NCBI GenBank assembly: GCA_024235595.1
Contig: JACKMC010000006.1
Span: forward strand, 1 to 64,000
DNA length: 64,000 nucleotides
Origin: Zoogloeaceae bacterium
Lineage (GTDB): Bacteria; Pseudomonadota; Gammaproteobacteria; Burkholderiales; Rhodocyclaceae
Direction: 5' to 3'
The translations under genes and the position numbers were made by a program. Positions 52,520 through 63,000 of this stretch are shown here, in pieces. The notes under the pieces are model-generated. The model was given only the letters and a program-made list of their open reading frames with translations, searched no databases and was not told the origin of the DNA. Position 1 is the stretch's first letter. Every line of letters starts with the position of its first letter.

Positions 52520-54259
52520 ATGCAGTCAGAAAGTTTCATTCCCGGCAAGGATGCCTCGCTCGAGTCGAGCATTGCCACCATGCAGCGCAAACTGACGGCG
52601 CTCGGCTTCGCCGTCGAAGAGCGTTCCTGGCTCAATCCGGTCGACGGTATCTGGTCGGTGCATCTGCGCGATACCGATTGCCCGGTGATGTTTACCAACG
52701 GCAAGGGCGCGACGCGAGCCGCCGCGCTCGCCAGCGCGCTGGGTGAGTATTTCGAACGCCTGTCGTGCAATTACTTCTGGAACCACTATTACCTGGGCGG
52801 CAAATACGCCGAGGGTGGGGCGGGGCGCAGCTTCGTGCATTACCCGCAGGAGAAGTGGTTCGCCCTCGACGCTGGTGGCGCATGGCCCGCCGGCCTGCTG
52901 ACGCCCGCGCTGCAGGATTTCTACAATCCGAACGCCGCCATTGCCGCCTCCGCGCTGGTGGACTTCAATTCCGGCCATGCCGAGCGCGGCATCTGCGCGA
53001 TTCCCTATGTGCGCCTCGGCGACCAGGCCGTGGTGTATTTCCCGGTCAACGTGATCGCCAATCTGTATGTCAGCAACGGCATGTCGGCCGGCAACACGGT
53101 CGAGGAGGCGCGTGCCCAGGCGCTGTCCGAAATCTACGAGCGCCATATCAAGTTCCGCATCATCAGCGAGGGCCTGTGCCTGCCCGAGGTGCCCCGCGAA
53201 GTCATCGCCCGCTATCCGCGCATCGCCGCGGGGATCGCCGGGCTGCGCGCCGCCGGCTACGGCATCCTGGTAAGGGATGCCTCGCTCGGCGGCCGCTACC
53301 CGGTGATGAACGTCACCCTGCTGCATCCCCAGGACCAAGGCTGCTTCGCCAGCTTCGGCGCCCATCCCCGCTTCGAGATCGCGCTCGAGCGCGCGCTCAC
53401 CGAACTGCTGCAGGGCAGGGCGCTGGACGCGCTAGGCGGATTTCCCGAGCCGGGCTTCGACCTCGACGAGATCGCCAGCGCGCCCAACATCGAGATCCAT
53501 TTCGTCGATTCCAGCGGCCTCGTGAGCTGGAATTTCCTCGGCAACGAGCCCGATTTCGACTTCGTCGACTGGAACTTTGCCACCACCACGGCCGAGGACC
53601 ACGCCTGGCTGGTGGACAGCATTCACGCCAGCGGCCACGAGATCTACGTCGCCGACTTCGAGCATCTCGGCGTTTACGCCTGCCGCGTTCTGGTGCCGGG
53701 CATGAGCGAGATCTACCCGATCGACGAACTCGAATACGAGAACAACAGCGTCGCCAACAACCTCCGCGAAGCCATTCTCTACCTGCCCGAGCTCGACGAC
53801 GACGAATGTGCCGACCTGCTCGACGCCTTGAACGAAAGCGGCCTCGCGGACGAGCGCCTGGTCGCTGCGCTGATCGGCCTCGCCGCGGGCGACGATCCGT
53901 TCTGGCGGGATCTGCGGGTGGGCGAGCTAAAGACCCTGCTGGCGCTTGCCATCGGCGACGACGACGCGATTGTCGAAGGCTGCGAATGGGTGCGGCACTT
54001 CGAGCAGATCGACGCGCGGCGCCGCAAGGTCTACCGCTGCATCGAGTGCCTGCTCACCCTCAATGACAACGATGGTTACGGCACGGCGCTGGAAATCCTC
54101 TACGGGTCCGAGACCCTGCACATGGCCAGGGCCTTGCTCGAGGACGAAGTGCGGTTCTTCGGCCAGCCTGCGCTCGGTATCGACCTCGATGGCTGCGACA
54201 TGCACCAGCGCTTGCTGGCGGCCTACGCGAAACTTCACAGGACCCCGCTGGCAGCATGA
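52520..54259 (+). CDS. ycaO: YcaO, ribosomal protein S12 methylthiotransferase accessory factor
   Basis: A 579-aa YcaO-domain protein, close to E. coli YcaO in length and start (FIPGKDASLESSIATMQRKL; SWLNPVDGIWSVHLRD; FTNGKGATRAAALASALGEY). YcaO proteins use ATP to activate amide backbones; the E. coli member helps RimO methylthiolate S12. The ATP-site helices ALGEYFERLS and ALSEIYERHIKF are present. The C-terminal ~190 residues form the extra helical region typical of this subgroup. RimO is not in the window. The stop overlaps the RIO kinase start (ATGA). Confidence 0.9.
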   Translation: MQSESFIPGKDASLESSIATMQRKLTALGFAVEERSWLNPVDGIWSVHLRDTDCPVMFTNGKGATRAAALASALGEYFERLSCNYFWNHYYLGGKYAEGGAGRSFVHYPQEKWFALDAGGAWPAGLLTPALQDFYNPNAAIAASALVDFNSGHAERGICAIPYVRLGDQAVVYFPVNVIANLYVSNGMSAGNTVEEARAQALSEIYERHIKFRIISEGLCLPEVPREVIARYPRIAAGIAGLRAAGYGILVRDASLGGRYPVMNVTLLHPQDQGCFASFGAHPRFEIALERALTELLQGRALDALGGFPEPGFDLDEIASAPNIEIHFVDSSGLVSWNFLGNEPDFDFVDWNFATTTAEDHAWLVDSIHASGHEIYVADFEHLGVYACRVLVPGMSEIYPIDELEYENNSVANNLREAILYLPELDDDECADLLDALNESGLADERLVAALIGLAAGDDPFWRDLRVGELKTLLALAIGDDDAIVEGCEWVRHFEQIDARRRKVYRCIECLLTLNDNDGYGTALEILYGSETLHMARALLEDEVRFFGQPALGIDLDGCDMHQRLLAAYAKLHRTPLAA

Positions 54260-55140
54260 GGACACCGCACAGAATCGCTCCGCTGGTCGAGGACGGCCTC
54301 GTCGACAGCGTGCTGCGCCAGCTCATGAGCGGCAAGGAGGCCATGGTCTACGTCGTCCAGTGCGGCGACGAAGTGCGCTGTGCCAAGGTGTACAAGGAAG
54401 CCAACAAGCGCGGCTTCCACAAGGCGGTCGACTACACCGAAGGCCGCAAGGTGAAGAACACTCGCCAGGCGCGCGCCATGGCCAAGGGTTCGCGCTATGG
54501 CCGCCAGGAGCAGGAGGCCGCCTGGCAGCACGCCGAGGTCGACGCCCTGCGCCAGCTCGCGGCGGCCGGCGTGCGCGTACCGGAGCCGTATGAGTTCCAT
54601 GAGGGCGTGCTGTTGATGGAGCTGGTGGCGGACGAGGAGGGCGAGCCCGCGCCGCGACTCAACGACATCGAACTCGATGCGGACCAGGCCCGCGCTTTTC
54701 ACGCCTTCCTGATCCGCCAGGTGGTGCGCATGCTGTGCGCCGGCATCGTGCATGGCGACCTCTCCGAGTACAACATCCTGGTCGACCGTCATGGCCCGGT
54801 GATCATCGACCTGCCGCAGGCGGTCGATGCCGCCGCCAACAACAACGCCCGGCGCATGCTGGCGCGGGACGTGGGCAATCTTGCCGGGTATTTCGGCCAG
54901 TTCGTGCCCGAGTTGCTGGATACCCGCTATGGCGAGGAGATCTGGGCGCTCTACGAGACCGGCAAGCTGCTGCCCGACAGCCCGCTTAGCGGGCATTTCG
55001 TGGCAGACGAAGGCGATGTGGACCTGGCAGAGGTGATGCAGGTGATCGAGGCGGCACGCGAGGAGGATGCGCTGCGCAGGGCGAGGCGCGCAAGCGAGGA
55101 TGCCGATGAGCAGGCTCCCCGCTCGTCGCGCCGCGGCTAG
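54256..55140 (+). CDS. RIO1-family serine kinase
   Basis: A 294-aa RIO kinase. The nucleotide loop MSGKEAMVYVVQCG, the lysine strand VRCAKVYKEANKRGFHKAVD, the catalytic loop HGDLSEYNILVD and the metal-binding IIDLPQAVDAAANNNA are intact. In archaea and eukaryotes RIO1 acts in small-subunit maturation; bacterial substrates are little known. It overlaps ycaO by 4 bases, so the pair is translationally coupled; since YcaO acts on ribosomal protein S12, a shared role in the small subunit is attractive. The acidic tail (EDADEQAPRSSRRG) is low complexity. Confidence 0.9.
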   Translation: MRTPHRIAPLVEDGLVDSVLRQLMSGKEAMVYVVQCGDEVRCAKVYKEANKRGFHKAVDYTEGRKVKNTRQARAMAKGSRYGRQEQEAAWQHAEVDALRQLAAAGVRVPEPYEFHEGVLLMELVADEEGEPAPRLNDIELDADQARAFHAFLIRQVVRMLCAGIVHGDLSEYNILVDRHGPVIIDLPQAVDAAANNNARRMLARDVGNLAGYFGQFVPELLDTRYGEEIWALYETGKLLPDSPLSGHFVADEGDVDLAEVMQVIEAAREEDALRRARRASEDADEQAPRSSRRG

Positions 55141-55379
55141 CCTGTAACAGGGAATTGCGCTTCGGGCTTGCGGCGAGGCGGTCGCGGCCGCACCATATCG
55201 GGCGCCTCGCCGCCTATGCGTGCCGTATATCGGTGTGCGCCGCTCAATTCACCCGGTCTGACGGTCGTTGATCGACGAGGCAAGGCAGTGCCTCCCGCAC
55301 ATGGATTACGCGGCCTGGCTGGATCGACCGCACCCGCCCCCTGCCAGGCGGGCCTGCAAAAGGACTCGACGATAGTCAA

Positions 55380-58300
55380 ATGAAAAGCGCATGGCTTGCC
55401 GAAGTGATGATTGCCGCGCCACAGTTGGCCGCCCGCACGCCGCTGCTCGAGGGTATCTCGCGACTCGCCGCCGGGCCTTCGCGTATCTTCGTGGTGGCCG
55501 ACACGGACGACAAGCCGCTGGGGGTGTTTGGCGGGCGCGAGGCTGTTGCCATGCTCTCCCGCCACGCCGCACTCGACGGCCTGGTGGTGGCCGATGCGCT
55601 TGCCGCAACGGCGGCACCCATCCCTGCCGATCTTCATCCCGCCGAAGCCTGGCGCCTGATGCGCGATGCCATGGTCTCCGGACTGGTGGTGGACGATGAG
55701 GCCGGGGGCGTCGCCGGGGTGCTGACGGAGCACGGACTGATGCGCCATCCCGCATGTCTTGAGCGTGCCCGTTCGGGCTCGGTTGCAAGCGCGCTGCGCA
55801 CCGAGCGGATCGATGCGGATGCGACGCTCGACGATGCGCTGGCGCGTTTGACTGGCCAGAAGACCGATTGCCTGCTGGTGCGGGAGAATGGGGCGCCTGC
55901 TGGCCTCGTCGGCATCGAGCAGCTCCTCGCGGCCTTCGCGAGCAAGGACGGCGCGCGCCAGACCCGGGTTGGCGAGCTGATGCGGCCGCTCGGCGAGGGG
56001 ATCGGCGAGAGCGCCTCCCTGGCTCAGGCCCTCGAATGCATGGAGCAGCAGGGCGCCTGCACGGTGAAGGACGCGAGCGGCGGTGCGATCGGGTTGGTGA
56101 CGCCTCGCGCGATCGCGGCCGTGCTGTGTGCGCAGGATTCACCGCAGCTCGCCGCCTTGAAGCGTCGCCGCACCATCCAGTCCTCGGGAGGCAGCGGGCG
56201 GGCGTGGCTGGTGGCATTGCTGGCGGTGCTCGCCGTGTTCGCCACCGAGCAGGTGATCGAATACTTTGCCCGGGAGCGGACGCTGGAGCACGAGCGAAAC
56301 CGTGTTCTCGAGCGGCTCTCCACCTACCGCGCCCGGCTCGAAGGCGCCATCAATGCGAACATCTACATGGCGAGGGGGCTGACCGCCGTGATTGCCGCCC
56401 AGCCAAACCTCGACCAGGCCGGTTTCGCCGCGATCGCGCGCGGACTGGTCTCTGACGAGCAGGCGATGCGGATCATCGCCGGTGCCCCCGGCATGGTGGT
56501 GTCCCTGATCTACCCGATGGCGGGCAACGAGGCCGTGGTCGGCCTCGACTACCGCACCCATCCGACCCAGCGCGCCCGAGCGGAGCAGGCCCGCGACAGC
56601 GGTCGCACCGTGGTCGCCGGACCGCTGCCGCTGGTTCAAGGGGGCGAGGGCGTGATCGTGCGTGAGCCGGTTTTCCTGGCGGCCGCGGCAGGCGCTTCGG
56701 CGCCTCGATTCTGGGGGCTGGTTTCAGCCGTGATCGATGCGGACAGACTGTATGCCCAGGCAGGACTGGACGATCCGCACAACGATCTCGGCCTGGCATT
56801 GCGCGGTACCGATGGAAGTGGCGCGAAGGGGCCGGTGTTCCATGGTGACCCGACGCTCTTCGAGCGATCGCCGGTGACGCTCGATATCCTGCTGCCGAGC
56901 GGAAGCTGGCAACTTGCAGCGGCGCCGCTGGCGGGCTGGGGGCAGCACCCCGCCGACGACGGCGACCTGATCCGCCTCATGGGCATGCTGGCGGCGGCTG
57001 CAGCAGGCGTCCTGGCCTTCGTCCTGGTGCGCAGGTCCCAAGCCGTGGCGAGCAATGGCGCGCGTGTCGAGGCCCTGCTCAGCACCGTCCCGGACATGAT
57101 CTGGATGAAGGAACCGGGTGGTGCCTTCGTGGCCTGCAATTCCCGCTTCGAGCAGTTCTTTTCGGTTCGCGAGGCCGACATCCTGGGACTGCGGGCAGAA
57201 GACTTCCTGACGGGCAGGCAGGCCGAGGCCGGCATCTGCACGAGCCGCGGTGTCGCGGAATGGGTGAGCTTCGATGCGCGCGGGGAGGAAACCGTATTCG
57301 AAGCGATCAACACGCCGGTCACCGATGCCTCTGGAAATCTGATCGGCATGCTCGGCGTGGCTCGCGACATTACCGAGCGCAAGCGCAGCGAGCGCGCGCT
57401 GCACCGCCAGCGAGACATCCTGGATCGGACCAGCCGCCTTGCCCGGGTGGGTGGATGGGAATTCGATGTGGCGACCATGCAGGGCTCCTGGACCGAGGAA
57501 GCGGCACATATCCACGACCTCGAGCTCTCGCACCCGCTGACGGTCGAGGAGGCACTGTCGTTTTACCGCGGCGAGTCGCGCCAACGCATCGAGGCCGCCT
57601 TGGCGGCGGCGATCGAGCGCGGCGAACCCTGCGACCTCGAGCTGGAGATGATCAGCGCCAAGGGCATCGTCCGCCATGTCCGCACGATCGGCTTTCCGGT
57701 GCGGGAGAACGGCAAAGTGGTGCGCGTAGAAGGCGCCGTCCAGGATGTCTCGAGCCGTCGTGCCGCTGAGCTGCGCGCGAAGCAGGGCGAATTGTTGCTG
57801 GACTCGGTGTTCGAAGCCTTGCCGGACCTGTTCTTCGTGCTCGGGCAGGACGGCATCATCCGCGACTATCGGGGTCGACGCGGCGACCTCTATGTGCCGC
57901 CCGAGCGTTTCCTCGGCAAGCGCATGGTCGATTGCCTGCCGCCCGAGGTGGCCGCGAAACTCGAGCAGGCTCTGGCGGCGCTCATCGACGGCGCTGCCCC
58001 GGCCTTGGTGGTGTACGAACTGCCCATGCATGGTGGGGTGCGCCACTTCGAGGCGCGCCTGAGCCGTATTCCGGGCTCCACGGACTGCGTGGCGGTGGTG
58101 CGCGACATCACCGAGCGGGTGGCGGCGGAGGCAGAGCTCGAGGCTCAGCGGCGCGAGTCGGCGTTTCTTGCGGACATGCTCGAGCGAACCTCGCAACCGG
58201 TCGGGGTCGGCCTGCCCGGAGGCGGCCTGGGCCGCTGCAACCAGGCTTTCCTGGACCTGCTCGGCTACACCCGCGATGAACTGGCAAAACTGGAGTGGAC

Positions 58301-59633
58301 GCGCGACCTCACGCCCGAGAGGTGGTTGCCGGCAGAGCTCAAGATGCTCGAACAACTCCACGCGACGCATCGGCCGGTGCGCTACGAGAAGGAATACATC
58401 CGCAAGGATGGCAGCCTGGTGCCGATCGAGATCTATGCGGACATCGTGGCCGATGCGGAGGGTGCGCCGCAGGCCTACTTCGCTTTCATCACCGACATCA
58501 CCGAGCGCAAGCGCATCGACGCGGCACTGCGCGAGAGCGAAGCCCGCTACCGGCAGTTGTTCGAGAACAGCCCGGCGCCGATGCTGGTCTATGAAAAGGT
58601 TAGCCTGCGCTTGCTGGCGGTGAACGCTGCCTTCATCGACGCCTATGGCTACAGCCGCACGGAAGCGCTCACGCTGTTGCTTCCGGAGCTCTTTGCGGCG
58701 GCCGACAGGGCCCGAATCGCCGACGCCGTCGCGGCGCTGCAGGGCTTCGCCTACATGGGGGAGTGGCGGCATCTGCGCAAGGATGGCAGCGAGATCATCA
58801 TCGAGTCGCGCTCCCACGACATCGACTTTCAGGGGCATGCGAGCCGCGTCGCGGTGATCAACGACATCACCGAGCGAAAGCGTCTCGAGGAGCAGATCCG
58901 CGCGCTCAATGCGGACCTCGAATCGCGGGTGCTGGCACGGACCGAGGAACTGGCGGCGGCGAACAAGGAACTCGAAACCTTTACCTACTCGGTATCCCAC
59001 GACCTCAAGGCGCCGCTGCGCGGCATCGACGGCTACAGCAGGCTGCTGCTGGAGGACTACCGCGACCGGCTCGATGAGGAGGGGCGGCAGTTCCTCGACA
59101 ACGTGCACCGTGGCGTGACCCAGATGAACCAGCTCATCGAGGACCTGCTGGCCTATTCGCGGATGGAGCGTCGCTCACTGCACGGCGAGCCGCTGGCGCT
59201 CGACCAGCAGGTCGCAAGAGTGCTCGATGAGCGCCATGCGGAGATCGAGGCGCGCGGCATGCGTGTCGAAACGGCGCTCGACGGGCTGGTCGCGAGGGCC
59301 GACCGTGACGGGCTTGCCATGGTCATTCGCAATCTGGTGGACAACGCCATCAAATTCACGAAGCATGCGGAGGCGCCGCGACTCGTTTTTTCTGGACGCG
59401 AGGAGGGTGACCGGATCGTGCTCGAGGTCGCCGACAACGGTATCGGCTTCGACATGCGCTTCCATGACCGCATCTTCGAGATCTTTCAACGATTGCAGCG
59501 CGCAGAAGACTTTCCGGGTACCGGTGTCGGGCTGGCGATCGTGCGCAAGGCAATGCTTCGCATGGGCGGCAGCATCCGCGCGCAAAGCGCACCCGGCGAG
59601 GGTGCTACGTTCTATCTGGAGCTTCCGCGATGA
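55380..59633 (+). CDS. Large sensor histidine kinase: CBS, CHASE-like, five PAS
   Basis: A 1417-aa kinase with unusual order. Residues 1-255 hold four CBS-like repeats (MVSGLVVDDEAGGVAGVLTE; TDCLLVRENGAPAGLVGIEQ), soluble and N-terminal. Membrane helix ~278-297 and helix ~530-555 enclose a periplasmic CHASE-like domain (INANIYMARGLTAVIAAQPN; GLDYRTHPTQRARAEQARDS). From ~560 five PAS domains follow, several ending in DITERKR. HisKA has phospho-acceptor His1207 in TYSVSHDLKAPLRGIDGYSR, and HATPase shows FPGTGVGLAIV. The CBS pairs may read adenine nucleotides. The stop overlaps the response regulator gene (ATGA). Spacing of the individual PAS borders is approximate. Confidence 0.87.
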   Translation: MKSAWLAEVMIAAPQLAARTPLLEGISRLAAGPSRIFVVADTDDKPLGVFGGREAVAMLSRHAALDGLVVADALAATAAPIPADLHPAEAWRLMRDAMVSGLVVDDEAGGVAGVLTEHGLMRHPACLERARSGSVASALRTERIDADATLDDALARLTGQKTDCLLVRENGAPAGLVGIEQLLAAFASKDGARQTRVGELMRPLGEGIGESASLAQALECMEQQGACTVKDASGGAIGLVTPRAIAAVLCAQDSPQLAALKRRRTIQSSGGSGRAWLVALLAVLAVFATEQVIEYFARERTLEHERNRVLERLSTYRARLEGAINANIYMARGLTAVIAAQPNLDQAGFAAIARGLVSDEQAMRIIAGAPGMVVSLIYPMAGNEAVVGLDYRTHPTQRARAEQARDSGRTVVAGPLPLVQGGEGVIVREPVFLAAAAGASAPRFWGLVSAVIDADRLYAQAGLDDPHNDLGLALRGTDGSGAKGPVFHGDPTLFERSPVTLDILLPSGSWQLAAAPLAGWGQHPADDGDLIRLMGMLAAAAAGVLAFVLVRRSQAVASNGARVEALLSTVPDMIWMKEPGGAFVACNSRFEQFFSVREADILGLRAEDFLTGRQAEAGICTSRGVAEWVSFDARGEETVFEAINTPVTDASGNLIGMLGVARDITERKRSERALHRQRDILDRTSRLARVGGWEFDVATMQGSWTEEAAHIHDLELSHPLTVEEALSFYRGESRQRIEAALAAAIERGEPCDLELEMISAKGIVRHVRTIGFPVRENGKVVRVEGAVQDVSSRRAAELRAKQGELLLDSVFEALPDLFFVLGQDGIIRDYRGRRGDLYVPPERFLGKRMVDCLPPEVAAKLEQALAALIDGAAPALVVYELPMHGGVRHFEARLSRIPGSTDCVAVVRDITERVAAEAELEAQRRESAFLADMLERTSQPVGVGLPGGGLGRCNQAFLDLLGYTRDELAKLEWTRDLTPERWLPAELKMLEQLHATHRPVRYEKEYIRKDGSLVPIEIYADIVADAEGAPQAYFAFITDITERKRIDAALRESEARYRQLFENSPAPMLVYEKVSLRLLAVNAAFIDAYGYSRTEALTLLLPELFAAADRARIADAVAALQGFAYMGEWRHLRKDGSEIIIESRSHDIDFQGHASRVAVINDITERKRLEEQIRALNADLESRVLARTEELAAANKELETFTYSVSHDLKAPLRGIDGYSRLLLEDYRDRLDEEGRQFLDNVHRGVTQMNQLIEDLLAYSRMERRSLHGEPLALDQQVARVLDERHAEIEARGMRVETALDGLVARADRDGLAMVIRNLVDNAIKFTKHAEAPRLVFSGREEGDRIVLEVADNGIGFDMRFHDRIFEIFQRLQRAEDFPGTGVGLAIVRKAMLRMGGSIRAQSAPGEGATFYLELPR

Positions 59634-60061
59634 CACCCGATCCTAGCACCCGGCCGATATTGCTGGTCGAGGACAACCCGGTCGACCTCGACCTGACCCT
59701 GCGCGCCTTCAAGCGCCGCAAGCTTGCCAATCCGATCGAGGTCGCGCGCGATGGCCAGGAGGTGCTCGACATGCTGCCCCGCTGGGAGGCGGGAGAGGTG
59801 CTGCCGCTGGTGATCCTGCTCGATCTCAAGCTGCCGCGGGTGGGCGGTCTCGAGGTGCTGCGCCTGCTGCGCGACAACCCGGTCAGCCAGAACGTGCCGA
59901 TCGTCGTGCTGACCTCTTCGGATGAGGATGCAGACGTGCAGACCGCCTATCGGCTCCACGCCAATTCGTATATCGTCAAGCCCGTCGACTTTGAAAAATT
60001 CATGGACGTTGCGGCCCAGATCGAATTGTACTGGTGCCTGATCAACCATCCGCCTATTTAA
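59630..60061 (+). CDS. Single-domain response regulator (Rcp1/CheY-like)
   Basis: A 143-aa receiver-only protein. Acidic pair Glu14-Asp15 in LLVEDNPVDLDLT, phospho-acceptor Asp65 in VILLDLKLPRVGGL, VLTSSDEDAD and Lys in YIVKPVDFEKF. The order matches Rcp1-like regulators that accept phosphate from large PAS kinases. Overlap of 4 bases with the kinase gene and a 12-base gap to the GGDEF-EAL gene indicate a relay: kinase to this receiver, perhaps onward to the receivers of the next protein. Confidence 0.92.
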   Translation: MTPDPSTRPILLVEDNPVDLDLTLRAFKRRKLANPIEVARDGQEVLDMLPRWEAGEVLPLVILLDLKLPRVGGLEVLRLLRDNPVSQNVPIVVLTSSDEDADVQTAYRLHANSYIVKPVDFEKFMDVAAQIELYWCLINHPPI

Positions 60062-60073
60062 GGGCTGCGGCGC

Positions 60074-63000
60074 ATGCGCGTATTGCATGTCGAAGATAAT
60101 CCGATCGATGCCGACCTCACCGCACGGGCCTTGAAACGCGCGATGCCGGCGATCGAGCTCGTCCATGTCGGCACCCTCGGCGAGGCCCGTGCCCGCCTCG
60201 CCGAGTCGCCCGACTTCGATGCTGCGCTGATCGACCTGAACCTGCCCGATGGGTCGGGCTTCGATCTGCTGATGTGGATCCGATCGAATACGCTGCCGAT
60301 CGCGGTGATCATGCTTACGGGCTCGGGCGATCAACAGGCGGCGGTCAATGCCCTGCAGGCCGGGGCCGACGACTATCTCACCAAGCGGGCCGGATTCGCC
60401 GAGCAACTGTCCGCGACGCTCGAGAGCGCCTGCAGCCGGTCGCGGCGGTCACGCCAGAGCCGGGCCAGGAAGCTGCGCGTGCTGTACGCCGAACGCAATG
60501 CCGCCGACATCGATCTTACGCGACGGCATCTTTCGCGCGTTGCGCCTCATATCGAGCTGACCGTGGTCGGCGATGCCGGCGAGGCGCTCGCGTGTCTTCC
60601 CGAAGGCAAGGCCGTCGAGTCCGATTTCGATGTCGTGCTGCTCGACTATCGGCTGCCGGGGCTCGATGCCCTCGACGTCGTCAAGATCCTGCGGACCACG
60701 CGCGGCCTCGATATCCCCATCGTCATGGTGACCGGGCAGGGCACCGAGACGGTGGCCGCGCAGGCCATCCACCTGGGCGTGGACGACTACATCGTCAAGC
60801 ACGCGAGCTATGTGTACGAACTGCCTGCGACCATCGAGAAGGTGCATCGCCAGTCGCAGCTCGCGCGAGAACAGTCGAACCTGCGTGCCACCACCGAACG
60901 GCTCAGCCAGGTGCTGGCGACCAGTCCGGTGGTGCTCTACACCCTGTGCCTGGGCGCGCAGCACGCTGCGTGCACCTGGGTCAGCCGGAATGTCGAGAGC
61001 CTGATTGGCTACCCGCCCGAGGTGGCGCTTGAAGCCGGGTGGTGGCAGGCGCATCTGCATCCGGACGACCGCGACCATGCCATGGCCGCGATGGCGACGC
61101 TGCAGCAGGCGGAGAGCCTGGCGCACGAATATCGCTTCATCGACGGCAAGGGGCGTGTTCGCTGGATTCACGACCAATTGCGGCGTGTGGCCTCCGACGA
61201 GGACAGGTCCGAGCAATTCATCGGTGCGTGGCATGACGTCACCGCGGCCAAGCTTGCCGAACAACTGCGCGAGACCCGCGTCGCCGTTCTCGATGGGGTG
61301 ATGAGCACGCGCCCCCTCGATGCGATTCTGCATGATGTCGCCGAGCGGCTCGAACGGATCAGGCCCGATATGCGGGTTTCGATCCTGCTGCTCGATCCTC
61401 GCAGCGGACGACTGCACACTGCGGCGGCGCCAAGCCTTCCCGCCTTCTTCAACGAGGCGGTGAATGGGCTCGAAGCCCGGGTCGGGACCGGGTCTTGTGG
61501 GTCCGCGGCGGCGCAGGGCGAAGCGGTCATCGTCGGCGACCTTCGCACCCATCCTTACTGGGCGCCTTACCTCGCGGTGACCGAACGCGCGGGTCTGCGA
61601 GCCTGCTGGTCGCTCCCGTTCAAGGGCGATGCTGGCGAAGTGCTCGGCACGTTCGGTATCTACTATGACGAGCCGCGCATGCCGGAACGCGATGAGCTCG
61701 ACCTGATCGGCGAATTCGCGCGCATCTGCAGCCTTGCCGTCGAACGCAGCCGTGCCGATGCCCGTCTCAGGCAGGCCGCCGCGGTGCTGGAGAGCACCCG
61801 CGAGGGGGTGGTGATCACCGACCTGCAGGCCCGCATCGTGGCGATCAACCCTGCCTACACGCAGATTACGGGGTATGCCGAGGCGGAAGTGCTGGGGCAG
61901 AACCCCAGCATGTTGAAATCCGGCAGGCAGGATCAGGCGTTCTATGAGGCGATGTGGCGCAGCGTCCTGGAGAGCGGACACTGGCAAGGCGAGATCTGGA
62001 ACCGCAGGAAGGACGGCGAGCTCTACCCCCAGTTGCTCGCCATCAGCGCGGTCAGGGATGCGGAAGACCTGCCCTGCAATTACGTGGGGGTGATGACCGA
62101 TATCAGTCAGCTCAAGGACTCGCAGGCGCGACTGGAATACCTGGCGCACTACGACCCGCTGACCTCGCTGCCCAACCGCCTGTTGTTGCATTCGCGCCTT
62201 ACCCACGCCCTCGAGAGCGCCGATCGGCACAAGCGCCGCGTCGGTGTGCTCTATATCGACCTCGACCAGTTCAAGAACGTCAACGACAGCCTCGGGCATC
62301 CGGTCGGCGACGAACTGCTCGAGGCATTCGCGCAGCGCCTGCTCGAACGCGTCCGCGACGAGGACACCCTCGGACGCCTCGGTGGCGACGAGTTTCTGCT
62401 GATCCTCGAGGATCTGGAGCGCAGCGATGATGCCGCCCACATTTCGCGCGAGCTCCTCGCGATGCTCGAGCGACCCTTCGAGTTGCCCAGCGGGCACCAG
62501 GTCTATATGGGTGCGAGTGTCGGCATCTCGATCTATCCCGACAACGGCGGCAGCGGCACCGAATTGATCCAGCATGCCGACGTCGCGGTCTACCAGGCCA
62601 AGGAGTCTGGGCGCAACACCTTCAGCTTCTACACGCCGGCACTCACCCGCGCCGCCGACGAGCGGCTGGCGCTCGAAGCCGCGCTGCGACGGGCGATCGT
62701 GCAGGGTGAGTTCGTGCTTCATTTCCAGCCCCAGCTCGACCTCGGCTCCGGCACGGTGATCGGCTGCGAATCGCTGGTGCGCTGGAACGATCCCGTGCAA
62801 GGCATGATCGCGCCGATGCGCTTCATTCCGCTGGCAGAGGAAACCGGCCTGATCGTGTCGCTCGGCGAGTGGGTGTTGCTGGAATCCTGCCGCCAGGCCC
62901 GGCGCTGGGTCGACGCCGGATGCGCCGATCTGGTGATGGCGGTGAACCTTTCGGCGCGCCAGTTGCGCCAGCCCGACTTCGTCGAACGAATCGCCGACAT

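Noticed and set aside
56724..59108. 794-codon open frame on the minus strand
   Set aside because: Antisense to the PAS kinase; no motifs, no ribosome-binding site.
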